Of a stretch of 49,136 bases of DNA, positions 33,031 to 41,695 are shown piece after piece (position 1 is the first letter of the stretch; every line of letters starts with the position of its first letter). The translations under genes were made by a program, and so were the position numbers. Source of the stretch: JBNARI01 sp049718765. Lineage in GTDB: Bacteria > Bacillota > Sulfobacillia > DUMF01. The notes under the pieces are model-generated. The model was not told the origin of the DNA and made no database searches. It saw only the letters and a list, made by a program, of their open reading frames with translations. The DNA is taken from assembly GCA_049718765.1 (NCBI GenBank), contig JBNARI010000017.1:1-49136 (forward strand), given 5' to 3'.

Positions 33031-34263
33031 TCAGCTCAGGGTCACGTACCAGAACCGGACGGCACCTGCCAAAGCAATCGCAAAAGTCACTGCCATAGCG
33101 ATATTCATTCGAGTGTCAGCTTTGTGCTCGCCCATTAGCTCCCGCCTGTTGAGTAACGCCCACCACGCTGCAATGCCGATGGGCATGAATGTGGAGTTAA
33201 ACGCACCGCCCCAAGCAGTCCAAGTGAACGGGTTCAACCCGAATAACGGTACACAAAGCGCAACCAAGAGCAAGCATGCTTGAACGATCTTAAAGCGTGC
33301 ACTTCCGGGTTGCGGGTCCCATCCGACCGTGTCCAGGAACGTGTATGCTGCCACAGCAGTCTGGGCAACCATAGTGCTCAATACTGCCCCAAAAAGCCCG
33401 ATACAGAACAGCACCGTGCTGAACCCACCTGCCAGGGGCTTGAGCGCAAGGGCAGCTTCTACCGCGTTCTTGGGCACTATCCTCGCGGGGAACAGCGTCG
33501 AAGCTACAACCACTAACACCGCTAACTGCACGAACAAGAGGAATATGTTGGTTACTGCGGTCTCGAAACCAAATAGCTGTAGCTGATTCTTGTTCCAACC
33601 TTTGCTTCTACTGGCAAACGCTTGGATAGTAGGCACGTTTATTGCTAACGCGGAGCCCAACACAGCTGTAAACAGAAGTACACTTTGCTTGGAAGTAGGT
33701 AGAGTCAAAGGCAGAATACCCCTAAAGAATCCGCCCCAGTTAACAGGCACCACAAACAGCGACAAGAGGAAGCTTGCCGAAAGGATATAAACCATCCATT
33801 GTAACGTCTTGGCAATAATGTCAGTGGCAGCTTTAGCTGGAACCAAGGCAAACAGCGCTGCCATTACAATTACTCCCACTTGCCAGAAGCCCTGGTTGAC
33901 AGGGATCAATGTGTTTAGTACCATGCCACCTAGGACTACTTGAATAGTGTGGAACACCAGGTTCACTAGCAGGATCGATATCCCTACCGCGTAGCCGGCC
34001 ACAGGGTGAATGTGGTCCCGGATCAGCTTGATGGGGTTCTTTTCCGTGACCAAGCTCAGCTTCACACAGGCAAGTGTTGCCACGTAGATGGCGAACGTAG
34101 CGAACAGGAACACCCATCCGTAATCAAACCCTGTCGCCGCAGCAAGCGACACGGAGTTGGTGACCGTTGCCCCGCCAATGTTCAGTCCAGCAGCCATCCA
34201 GGCGGGGCCGGTTTCACGCCAGAGTTGTCTCCATGAGGCTCCTTTCCGAGGCACAGAACTCAA
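33031..34263 (-). CDS. NRAMP-fold transporter lacking canonical metal-binding residues
   Basis: A membrane transporter of 410 residues with about 11 helices, related to NRAMP divalent-metal transporters. Helix 1 aligns as GPAWMAAGLNIGGATVTNS, but the usual DPGN is replaced by GGAT. The helix 6 region GSALAINVPTIQAFASRSKG lacks the Met-Pro-His motif. All the usual metal ligands (Asp, Asn, Met, His) therefore appear to be missing. The TTG start at 34263 follows GGGAGGG. It lies inside the molybdenum-hydroxylase cluster, so a role in uptake of the organic substrate rather than metal is my inference; a divergent metal carrier remains possible. Confidence 0.8.
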   Translation of the reverse strand: MSSVPRKGASWRQLWRETGPAWMAAGLNIGGATVTNSVSLAAATGFDYGWVFLFATFAIYVATLACVKLSLVTEKNPIKLIRDHIHPVAGYAVGISILLVNLVFHTIQVVLGGMVLNTLIPVNQGFWQVGVIVMAALFALVPAKAATDIIAKTLQWMVYILSASFLLSLFVVPVNWGGFFRGILPLTLPTSKQSVLLFTAVLGSALAINVPTIQAFASRSKGWNKNQLQLFGFETAVTNIFLLFVQLAVLVVVASTLFPARIVPKNAVEAALALKPLAGGFSTVLFCIGLFGAVLSTMVAQTAVAAYTFLDTVGWDPQPGSARFKIVQACLLLVALCVPLFGLNPFTWTAWGGAFNSTFMPIGIAAWWALLNRRELMGEHKADTRMNIAMAVTFAIALAGAVRFWYVTLS

Positions 34264-34364
34264 CTGTATGCCCTCCCTTCCTCGATCCTTTCAGTGTGAA
34301 CTCAATTCAGCACAGCCGAGTCTCTTTACCTTACTGGGCACGACCACCCCCCCAATTCGCATAC

Positions 34365-36617
34365 TTAACTTGAACCATCGAGTGCCCGCCACACTCTTTC
34401 TGGTGTCAGCGGAAGCTCTCTAATTAGCTTTCCTGTAGCGTCGAACACGGCTGCAGCCACTGCCGGAGCAACAGCAAGGATGCCGCTCTCCCCCAGTCCC
34501 TTGCAGCCAAAGGGCCCTGGACCGTCACCGTGTTCAACAAATTCCCCAACAAGCACCGCTGGCACATCCATGACAGTAGGCACCCGATAGTCAAGCACCC
34601 CAGCGTTGCGCAAACACCCATCCTGTGGATCAAATACAAGGCTTTCCATTAGGGTGTGACCCAGCCCCATTACCGCAGCCCCCTGCTCTTGGCCCTTGGC
34701 CTGGAGAGGATGGATCACCCTCCCAACATCGCTCACATTGACCAGCTTGGTTACTGTGATTTGCCCACTCTCCTTATCCACGCTGACTTCCGCTCCAGTG
34801 AACACGACCTCCCAAAACGGAGTAGGACCTCCAAGAGGATGCCCCGGGACAAATTCGCCCCGGAACTCCCCTACGCCAATAAGCTCCGCGGGCTGACGCG
34901 CAAACCACCGTTCCAACAACTCCCGCCAGGTGAGCTCACGCCCGGGAGCGCGAACCAAATGTCTCTCAATCCGTACTTGTTCAATCTCGACTCCCAGCTC
35001 CTTTGCAGCTAGTACCACAAGCTGGCCAATTATGTCTTGACATGCTGAATACACTGCAGCCCCCATACATACCGTCGACCGGCTTGAGGCAGTAATTGGA
35101 TCCCATGGAACAGCCGCCGTGTCTCCAAGGACCACCCTTATCCGCTCCACAGAAATGCCAAGGCACTCCGACACAATTTGCGCCATCACTGTCATGGCAC
35201 CTTGGCCCATTTCACTTGTGCCAACGTTCACCGTTGCACTTCCATCGGCATGAATTCTCACTATAGCCTGCGATACAGTAGCTGGAACCGAGCTCTTGAT
35301 CCCAATAGCGACACCGCGGCCAACTCCGGGCTTTCGAGGAGTATCCCAGCCCAGTGTATTGGCCACCTTTTGCAACCCTGCGCGCCAGTCGCCATCCACG
35401 GGCCTATCACCAGGCACTAGTTCCTCCCCTTTTTGGGGAAGGTTTCGAAGCCTTAGCTGGACCGGATCGATACCCAATCGTTGGGAGGCTTCAGCTAACT
35501 GCATTTCCACAGCCCACACCAACTGTGGAGCTCCAAAGCCCCTAAACGCGGTACTTGGAACCGTGTTTGAGTACACAGCACGCGCCACTATGCGCGCATT
35601 GGGAGTCCGATAAGCACCACACGCAAGGTAACTCGCTTTCGCCACCACACGCGGCGAAACGTCTGCATACGCTCCTATCATGTAATCAGCTCTTACATCC
35701 TGAAACACGATTTGTCCTTGCTTATCAAACCCACTACGAATGTGAACCTTGGCAGCTGCACGCCTGGCATGGAAAAAGCTTTCTTCCATGGTCACGACAA
35801 GTTTGATAGGTCGATTAAGCTTGAGCGATACGTATGCAGCAAGCGTTTCAAGTTTGGGATAACCCTTCCCACCAAATCCTCCACCAATCTCCGTGCTAAC
35901 TACTCTAACCTTAGCTACAGGAAGGCCAAGCGACGAGGCAATAACCTTCCTCAATAAGAAGGGATGCTGCACGGGGCTCCATACAGTTACGCCTTCGCTG
36001 TCTGCTTGGGCTAAGCACGTGTATGGCTCGAGGCTAAAGTGAAATACTGGAGGAAACCAATAAGTGTTCTCTATCACCAAACTGCACTGTTCTTCGGCCG
36101 ACTCCACATTTCCCCAACCATATTTCCACTCTTGAAGAATATTGGTCTCTGCAAAGGGATTTCCAGGCCTTTCAAAGGCTGCATGAACTAGAGGCGACCC
36201 TGGAGCAAGAGCATCTTCAAGAGTAACTACGGGGGGCAGTTGCTCATATCTCACTCGAATTCCAGAAAGCCCAACATCCGCCGCATGCTCATCGCACGCT
36301 ACCACCGCCGCTACCGGTTCCCCATGATACCTCACTTGGCCGTCCGCCAAGATTGGCTGATCCTCAATAACTGGCCCAAAACGGGGCACCCTTCCGTTGA
36401 AGTCTTGAAAAGTGAGTACCCAAACGACCCCCGGGGTGTTGCGCGCCTCGGTGGCATCAATCTCCTCTATCCTGGCCCGGGCTACCGGGGAACGGAGAAC
36501 TTTGGCATAGAGCATCCCGGGCAACTTCATATCAACAGCGAACTTGGTTCGCCCAGTAACTCTGTCCGCCGCTCCCTTTCTGACCACAGGCTCTCCAACA
36601 ACTCTAGTTGGTCCCAC
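34365..36617 (-). CDS. Molybdenum hydroxylase large subunit (xanthine dehydrogenase family)
   Basis: The molybdopterin-binding subunit (750 residues) of a xanthine dehydrogenase/aldehyde oxidase-type hydroxylase, which inserts an oxygen from water into a heterocycle or aldehyde C-H. Visible are the N-terminal RVTGRTKFAVDMKLPGMLYA hammerhead domain, GGGFGGKGYPKLE and AFRGFGAPQ around the cofactor, GTSEMGQGAMTV, and the C-terminal KGLGESG with the presumed catalytic Glu. The FAD and Fe-S subunits are encoded separately upstream, an arrangement common in anaerobes. A GTG at 36617 with GGGGGGATATGA starts it. The substrate is not predictable from sequence alone. Confidence 0.92.
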   Translation of the reverse strand: MGPTRVVGEPVVRKGAADRVTGRTKFAVDMKLPGMLYAKVLRSPVARARIEEIDATEARNTPGVVWVLTFQDFNGRVPRFGPVIEDQPILADGQVRYHGEPVAAVVACDEHAADVGLSGIRVRYEQLPPVVTLEDALAPGSPLVHAAFERPGNPFAETNILQEWKYGWGNVESAEEQCSLVIENTYWFPPVFHFSLEPYTCLAQADSEGVTVWSPVQHPFLLRKVIASSLGLPVAKVRVVSTEIGGGFGGKGYPKLETLAAYVSLKLNRPIKLVVTMEESFFHARRAAAKVHIRSGFDKQGQIVFQDVRADYMIGAYADVSPRVVAKASYLACGAYRTPNARIVARAVYSNTVPSTAFRGFGAPQLVWAVEMQLAEASQRLGIDPVQLRLRNLPQKGEELVPGDRPVDGDWRAGLQKVANTLGWDTPRKPGVGRGVAIGIKSSVPATVSQAIVRIHADGSATVNVGTSEMGQGAMTVMAQIVSECLGISVERIRVVLGDTAAVPWDPITASSRSTVCMGAAVYSACQDIIGQLVVLAAKELGVEIEQVRIERHLVRAPGRELTWRELLERWFARQPAELIGVGEFRGEFVPGHPLGGPTPFWEVVFTGAEVSVDKESGQITVTKLVNVSDVGRVIHPLQAKGQEQGAAVMGLGHTLMESLVFDPQDGCLRNAGVLDYRVPTVMDVPAVLVGEFVEHGDGPGPFGCKGLGESGILAVAPAVAAAVFDATGKLIRELPLTPERVWRALDGSS

Positions 36618-36646
36618 TCATATCCCCCCGCTCATTTGATGCGGGC

Positions 36647-37867
36647 TTACACCGACTTGACTATGGCTAGGAACTCCTCGTCTGTAACAAGCCCTTTTTT
36701 CTCAAGGGCCAGCTCCTTCACCCTTTGTAGTACCTTCTCTTTTTGCTCCTGGGTTAGATGCTTGATGCCCATATCAGCAAGCTTCATCTCCACCGATGGC
36801 AACCCGCTCTTCTTGCCTAGCACATACTTAGGCTCCTGGCCTACAAAGTTGGGATTCACACAGAACAACGCCAAGGGCTGCTTCCTAATAAGGTCAATCC
36901 CCAAGCCAGATTCACGAGTAAACGCTCGCTCGCCAACGATGGGCTTATTGGTTGCCAACCCAAACCGAGCAATTTCGCACACTGAGCGCACAATAGGGGT
37001 GAGTTTGGAAAAATCTATGCCCACTTGCACTCCGTACAACACACGAAGAGCTACAGCAACTTCCTCAAGTGCAGTATTGCCAGTCCTTTCACCGAGCCCA
37101 CCTGCACTCACATGCACTACTTCGGCACCAGCGGCTACGGCGGCCAGGGATGTGGCCACCCCCAGACCTAAGTCGCTATGGGCATGAACCTCAATTGGTA
37201 GCCCGGTGATTTCTTTCATTCTCTTTACCAAGTACATCGCTGCCTGAGGTACCAAGCAGCCCGCGGTATCCACCAGGGTAATTGCATCGGGTTGAGCTTT
37301 GGCAGAAACTTCAGAAAGGAATCTGTCAAAGAACTCGGGTTCAGCCCGGGTGCAGTCCATGGGGAATAAGACCACCTTGAGGCCCTTTTGCTTGGCATAC
37401 TTACCCCACTCAACCGCACGATTGATTACATCATCCTCTGTCCACCCAGGAAACTGAAACTTCAGCCGAGGCGTCCCTACAGGCACTTCCAGGATGATCC
37501 CATCAACTCCGCATTCCAAAGCCACGTCCACGTCGCTCTTAGACGCACGGCTTAACACAAATACTTCGGCCTTAGGTCTGAATTTGACTATTTGCTTGGT
37601 AGCCTCCACATCCTCAGCAGACACTGCCGGGAATGACGCCTCTATGCGGTCAACTCCCAGTTCGTCCAGCATCTGTGCAATACGTACTTTCTCCTCTTTC
37701 CTGAACACCACACCCGGAGTCTGCTCCCCGTCCCGCAGCGTCACATCATGCAGCTTCACTCGTTCGGGCAACTTTCCTAAGGCTTCCCTTACCAACGGGT
37801 TGAAGTTGAACGGACTGACCCACCAGCCATCTTCTGCCCAAATAGGTTTGCCTTCAGATTCTGCCAT
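36647..37867 (-). CDS. DRE-TIM metallolyase (HMG-CoA lyase/isopropylmalate or homocitrate synthase-like)
   Basis: A TIM-barrel Claisen-type condensing or cleaving enzyme of about 406 residues. KLHDVTLRDGEQTPG gives the DRE-type metal and catalytic residues (Arg45, Asp46). EVHAHSDLGLG provides the two metal-binding His, and GGLGERTGNTALEEV is the glycine-rich motif shared with isopropylmalate and homocitrate synthases. There is no C-terminal leucine-regulatory domain. The ATG at 37867 lies eight bases after AGGAGGTG; the frame also opens at a GTG within that site. Being inside the hydroxylase cluster, it more likely forms or breaks a C-C bond in the catabolic route than serves leucine or lysine synthesis. 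Confidence 0.85.
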   Translation of the reverse strand: MAESEGKPIWAEDGWWVSPFNFNPLVREALGKLPERVKLHDVTLRDGEQTPGVVFRKEEKVRIAQMLDELGVDRIEASFPAVSAEDVEATKQIVKFRPKAEVFVLSRASKSDVDVALECGVDGIILEVPVGTPRLKFQFPGWTEDDVINRAVEWGKYAKQKGLKVVLFPMDCTRAEPEFFDRFLSEVSAKAQPDAITLVDTAGCLVPQAAMYLVKRMKEITGLPIEVHAHSDLGLGVATSLAAVAAGAEVVHVSAGGLGERTGNTALEEVAVALRVLYGVQVGIDFSKLTPIVRSVCEIARFGLATNKPIVGERAFTRESGLGIDLIRKQPLALFCVNPNFVGQEPKYVLGKKSGLPSVEMKLADMGIKHLTQEQKEKVLQRVKELALEKKGLVTDEEFLAIVKSV

Positions 37868-37897
37868 TCTCAGCACCTCCTACAACTGGTTTGTATC

Positions 37898-38653
37898 TCA
37901 GTCTGGCACGATGGCTACAGCGCGGCACCACCCTGCGGATCCATTTGCAATCTTGATAGGAAACGCGGAGACTATGAACCCAAAGGGACGGGGAACCTGA
38001 TCAAGGTTAGCCAACTTTTCTATCTGCAGGTATTCCCTCTTGCGCCCATACATGTGAGATGGCCAAAGCGCGTACTTGTCACCGCTTCTGTAAGACTCGC
38101 CCATCTTCGAGACAGGCCTATCCAAGCCCCAAGCATCAATTCCTATGCAACGAATGCCTTGATCAAGCAGCCATGCGGTGCCTTCGACTCCAAGGCCGGA
38201 TTGCATGTCTACGTATTTGGAAGTACCCCAATACTTGTCCGCACCTGTTTGAAGCAAAACTATATCGCCGGGCTTGAGTGTGTAGCCAATCTTTTCTAGT
38301 GCCTGCCTCAAATCCTGCACAGTGATCTCACTTCCAGGCTCCTTATGGCGCATGTCCAATATAACCCCTGGTCCGTAACACCATTCGAGCGGAATCTTAT
38401 CAATAGTACGTGACGGCTTCCCTTCACACATAGGACCGTAATGCCAAGGTGCATCAACATGGGTCCCCGAGTGCGTACTTGAAGTCACACGCTCAGATGC
38501 GAGACCCAGGGAATCTGGAAAGTCTGCGGGTTCCACTTTGGCAAGCTTCGCTATTCTTCTTGCGCCAGCAGCATGATCAAAGTACACGATTTCCGGGGGA
38601 TAGGGCTCACTTGCAAAGTTCTCATGGGGCAGACTGAGGTCAATGATCTTCAT
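37898..38653 (-). CDS. Cyclase-family metal-dependent hydrolase (kynurenine formamidase-like)
   Basis: A cytoplasmic hydrolase of about 251 residues of the Cyclase family (KynB, isatin hydrolase and relatives), which opens amide or ester bonds including cyclic ones. The metal site HSGTHVDAPWH supplies His61, His65, Asp67 and His71. KIIDLSLPH at the N-terminus, GDIVLLQTGADKYWG and GIDAWGLDRP are family features. The start at 38653 follows GGGAGGG; the open frame extends 17 codons further into the Fe-S subunit gene. It may hydrolyse the ring amide or lactam formed after hydroxylation and reduction; that is inference from context. Confidence 0.87.
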   Translation of the reverse strand: MKIIDLSLPHENFASEPYPPEIVYFDHAAGARRIAKLAKVEPADFPDSLGLASERVTSSTHSGTHVDAPWHYGPMCEGKPSRTIDKIPLEWCYGPGVILDMRHKEPGSEITVQDLRQALEKIGYTLKPGDIVLLQTGADKYWGTSKYVDMQSGLGVEGTAWLLDQGIRCIGIDAWGLDRPVSKMGESYRSGDKYALWPSHMYGRKREYLQIEKLANLDQVPRPFGFIVSAFPIKIANGSAGWCRAVAIVPD

Positions 38654-39164
38654 TCCAACATTCCCTCCCGTGTTCTTGTGTGTTATTCGAGGACTCTTCA
38701 ACACAACTCATTACAGCCCGGAGTATTGACTCGTAACCGGTACAACGACAAATATTGCCAACAAGAGCCTCTGCCACTTCCTGTCGTGTCGGCCTAGGGT
38801 TTTTGAGCAAGAGCGCCTTGGCTGCCATTATCATGCCGGGGGTGCAAAACCCGCATTGGATAGCTCCTTCACGAATGAAGGCTTGTTGCAGCGGATCAAG
38901 ACTTCCGTCCTTACTGAGCCCTTCAATGGTCAAGACCTCGCACCCGTCAACCTCAGCCGCAAGCACCAAACAAGAGTTGACCGCAACGCCATTCAGCAAC
39001 ACAGTACAGGCGCCACACTCCCCCTTTCCGCAACTTTCCTTTGTGCCAGTCAAGCCTAATGTATCCCTGAGCATTTGGGCCAGGGTTTCATTAGAAGATA
39101 CTGCTAATTGGTGCATCACCCCATTCACGGTTACAACAATTGGTATTTGCTGCCCCTCAATCAC
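38640..39164 (-). CDS. Molybdenum hydroxylase small subunit, 2x[2Fe-2S]
   Basis: The electron-transfer subunit (about 174 residues) of the molybdenum hydroxylase. The N-terminal plant-ferredoxin-like domain has Cys45, Cys50, Cys53 and Cys65 (ESCGKGECGACTVLLNG). The C-terminal helical domain has Cys104, Cys107, Cys139 and Cys141 (CGFCTPGM and CRCTGY). The GTG at 39164 has GGGAGGG upstream and overlaps the FAD-subunit stop by eight bases. The C-terminus ends in a polar tail after VMSCVEE and overlaps the cyclase gene start. Confidence 0.94.
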   Translation of the reverse strand: MIEGQQIPIVVTVNGVMHQLAVSSNETLAQMLRDTLGLTGTKESCGKGECGACTVLLNGVAVNSCLVLAAEVDGCEVLTIEGLSKDGSLDPLQQAFIREGAIQCGFCTPGMIMAAKALLLKNPRPTRQEVAEALVGNICRCTGYESILRAVMSCVEESSNNTQEHGRECWNEDH

Positions 39165-40032
39165 TCCAATTCCCTCCCGCCCCAAAGCGGGACACAGCCT
39201 TTTGAATTGCCCGCCTCAATAAGACTTTGACCATTGCCTTTCGGTACTCTCTACTCGCCCTGATGTCGGAAATCGGAGCCGCTGCAGCCTGGGCAAGTTC
39301 CAAGCATTTCTCCAGAGCCTCAGCACACTCCAACTTGCCAGCAATCACCTGCTCTGCTTCCCTGGGTCTGAATGCCCGGGGAGCTGCTGCTCCCACGGCC
39401 AGCCTAACCGTGCCATCGTTCACAACCATTGCGCCTGCGCTAACTGTGGACAAGTCAAATCCGCGTCGTCGCGACAGTTTGCAGTACGCGCCACTATGCT
39501 TAGGGGGAGATGGAAGAAACACAGATTCCACTACCTCACATTCCCTGAGTGCAGTTTGCCCAGGACCTACCAGGAACTGCTCAAGGGGAATGGTTCGCCT
39601 GCCCTTTTCCCCAATGACATTTACGGCTGCTTCGTACAATAAAAGTGCAGGCAACGAATCAGCTGCTGGCGAAGCGTTGCAGACGTTGCCCGCGATAGTG
39701 CCTCTGTTCCTCACTTGAACCGACCCTATGGTACCTACGGCCTCTACCAAGATTGGATACATTGCACGCAATTGAGGATCTTGACAGATAGCCGTCAAGG
39801 TCATTAGGCTACTTATGACTACTCCGTCGCCCTCAAATCTCCAAGTGAACTGGAGTTCCTTGATTCTTTTCAAGTCAATGAGTGCTCTGACGTCAGCACG
39901 CCCCGATTTGATCTGGACAAGGATGTCAGTACCCCCGGCAAAGACCTTTCCCTTTGGGCCATACTCTTTCATTGCCGCGAAGAGCTCGTCCAGGCACAAC
40001 GGCCGAACGTATCGTAGTCCCGGAGGGATCAT
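39157..40032 (-). CDS. Molybdenum hydroxylase FAD-binding subunit
   Basis: The medium, FAD-binding subunit (about 291 residues) that passes electrons from the Fe-S subunit to the acceptor. Two flavin contacts are clear: FAGGTDILVQ near residue 34 and TIGSVQVRNRGTIAGNVCNA near residue 105, followed by SPAADSLPALL. The C-terminal CO-dehydrogenase flavoprotein domain is present (VGAAAPRAFRP). The ATG at 40032 shares one base with the GntR gene stop (TGATG) and has GGAGG upstream, so regulator and enzyme are co-transcribed. I see no extra [4Fe-4S] insertion of the kind in 4-hydroxybenzoyl-CoA reductase. Confidence 0.92.
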   Translation of the reverse strand: MIPPGLRYVRPLCLDELFAAMKEYGPKGKVFAGGTDILVQIKSGRADVRALIDLKRIKELQFTWRFEGDGVVISSLMTLTAICQDPQLRAMYPILVEAVGTIGSVQVRNRGTIAGNVCNASPAADSLPALLLYEAAVNVIGEKGRRTIPLEQFLVGPGQTALRECEVVESVFLPSPPKHSGAYCKLSRRRGFDLSTVSAGAMVVNDGTVRLAVGAAAPRAFRPREAEQVIAGKLECAEALEKCLELAQAAAAPISDIRASREYRKAMVKVLLRRAIQKAVSRFGAGGNWSD

Positions 40033-40700
40033 CAAGGTACTCCTCCTTCTAATGCCTTTATCAAAGCTTCTGCTGCCCTAAGTCTATGCTCCCTCATTAG
40101 CAGCTCTACATTGTTTTCGTCCCGCGCCTCGATGGCTCTTAGGATAGCCGCGTGCTCCTCAAGGGACTCGCTAATTCGCCCCGGATTGAGTTGGAAGACT
40201 GACTGGGAACGCCCCCACCGGTCCCAGAGGTCTGTGATGAGCTCCTGCAGTTTCCTTAGCCCCGAGAACTTGTATATCGAACAATGGAACTGTCTGTTGA
40301 GTCCTCCGTATGCTTCCATATCTCCCTTCTCAACACAGTCCCTCATTGCCTCAACAATCAGACGCAGGTCTTCGATATCAGAAGCAGTCATGTTTTGGAC
40401 CGCCGTCCGCGCCGCAAAGCCTTCCAGCACCGCGCGAATGGTCAAAATCTCTCTGTATTCAGCAGAGTTCGGTTTCGTTACCTCAGCTCCACAGTGGGGA
40501 TTGATAGTCACAAGGCCCTCCGCCTGCAGCCTCCGAAGTGCCTCCCTGACTGGAATCTCGGAAACACCCAATTCCGCAGCGATGTCTTTTAGCAGTAAGC
40601 GGGTACCGGGTTTCAGATTACCCGTAATGATATTCTCTCGAAGCACCGAGTGCACGAGATCAGCCTTGGTGACATACTTTGCAGATCCTTGCCTAAGCAA
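40032..40700 (-). CDS. GntR/FCD-family transcriptional regulator
   Basis: A DNA-binding regulator of 222 residues. The N-terminal winged helix (VLRENIITGNLKPGTRL, LGVSEIPVREALRRLQAEGLV) is GntR type. The C-terminal helical FCD ligand domain has the metal-site Asp/His pattern (LNRQFHCSIY, LEEHAAILRAIEA, MREHRLRAAE) of FadR/VanR relatives, which usually bind small organic acids. The TTG at 40700 has AAGGAGG eight bases upstream and a good promoter ahead. As first gene of the cluster it probably controls the hydroxylase operon in response to the substrate or an intermediate. Confidence 0.92.
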   Translation of the reverse strand: MLRQGSAKYVTKADLVHSVLRENIITGNLKPGTRLLLKDIAAELGVSEIPVREALRRLQAEGLVTINPHCGAEVTKPNSAEYREILTIRAVLEGFAARTAVQNMTASDIEDLRLIVEAMRDCVEKGDMEAYGGLNRQFHCSIYKFSGLRKLQELITDLWDRWGRSQSVFQLNPGRISESLEEHAAILRAIEARDENNVELLMREHRLRAAEALIKALEGGVP

Positions 40701-40729
40701 CAGGAAAACCTCCTTATGCTATCGAATAT

Positions 40730-40757
40730 ATTTTATCTAATTCACGCAAGCTGTCAA
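40730..40757 (-). promoter_or_regulatory. Promoter of the GntR-molybdenum hydroxylase operon
   Basis: On the minus strand a consensus TTGACA (40757-40752) and TAAAAT (40735-40730) are 16 bases apart, followed by an AT-rich start region and then the GGAGG of the regulator gene. AATATATT just downstream is palindromic and may take part in operator binding. It stands 30 bases after the end of the tRNA thiolase gene, so the operon has its own promoter. Confidence 0.65.
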
Positions 40758-40786
40758 GGCATGGCTGCCTTATCGCCTCTAAAAGC

Positions 40787-41695
40787 TTACTGCGGTTCCC
40801 TTTCTAGGGTCTTCCCCCACAATCGACAAAAGGCGCACGGGTCGGAAGCAGCTGGCAGGCCACATGACCTGCATAGAACCATTTGCCTGCCGTTTTCTTG
40901 TGCGGAGAAAACATGAGCAACACGAAGAAATGTCTCATAGAATGAGCGCTTAGTTCCTGGGGATTCTGACTCAAGTTGGTCCAAGAGCGCCCTGAGCCTC
41001 TTAAAACGTGCGTCCTTGGAGAATGGACATGCTAGCGAGACATACTGAATTCCCCTCAACCTGACATAGGTACGAACTTCCTCCTCAGCAACTAGAGCCA
41101 ACGGCTTGATTTTCTTAGCAAATCCATCCTTTGCGGGTAGCACCGGCAGTGTCTTTTGCAGGTACCTCACATCCCACCGCAATACGTTTGCTAGTAACGC
41201 ACCGGTAAGATCATCCAGATGATGGCCCGTAGCGATGGCTTGTGCATCCTGACGAGAAGCAAACTCATTCATGATGTGCCGCTTGGTCAAACCGCAAACA
41301 GCGCAAGGGCGTTTGAACCCTTGCACCACTTCCGTTATAGGCTTCCCAAACTTCTCAAGCACAGAATAAACAGCCAAAGGCCTGTCTATCTTTGCAAAGA
41401 ACTGTCTGGACGCTTCAAGGGATAACCTGGAAAACTCGTCTTGAGCAATGCCAAGATCTATGTGAAAGCCTACCACCTCAAAACCTAGTCGACTGAGCGC
41501 ATCTGCCACAGCAAGGGAATCCTTCCCACCCGACACAGCCACTACTACTTTTGCTCCCTCGCTCAGCATCTTGAACTTCCTAATGGCTTTGTCCACCTGT
41601 CGTAAGAAAAACTGGTCAAAGTGATGGGCACAAAACTTGGCGTTATGCGAGGGCAACCGCACCACAGCCTCTTCCCTGCACACCACACATTTCAA
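40787..41695 (-). CDS. PP-loop tRNA thiolation enzyme of the TtuA/Ncs6 family
   Basis: An ATP-dependent sulfurtransferase of 302 residues that most likely adds sulfur to a uridine of tRNA. The N-terminal zinc site has Cys3, Cys6, Cys22 and His25. The PP-loop SGGKDS lies at residues 55-60, followed by Cys131 and Cys134 in FKRPCAVCG and by ATGHHLDD. The C-terminal zinc site is CRSCG...CAFC. This layout with both zinc fingers is that of TtuA (2-thiouridine at position 54 in thermophile tRNAs) and Ncs6, rather than TtcA. The TTG at 41695 has GGAGGG about ten bases upstream. Confidence 0.87.
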   Translation of the reverse strand: MKCVVCREEAVVRLPSHNAKFCAHHFDQFFLRQVDKAIRKFKMLSEGAKVVVAVSGGKDSLAVADALSRLGFEVVGFHIDLGIAQDEFSRLSLEASRQFFAKIDRPLAVYSVLEKFGKPITEVVQGFKRPCAVCGLTKRHIMNEFASRQDAQAIATGHHLDDLTGALLANVLRWDVRYLQKTLPVLPAKDGFAKKIKPLALVAEEEVRTYVRLRGIQYVSLACPFSKDARFKRLRALLDQLESESPGTKRSFYETFLRVAHVFSAQENGRQMVLCRSCGLPAASDPCAFCRLWGKTLEREPQ

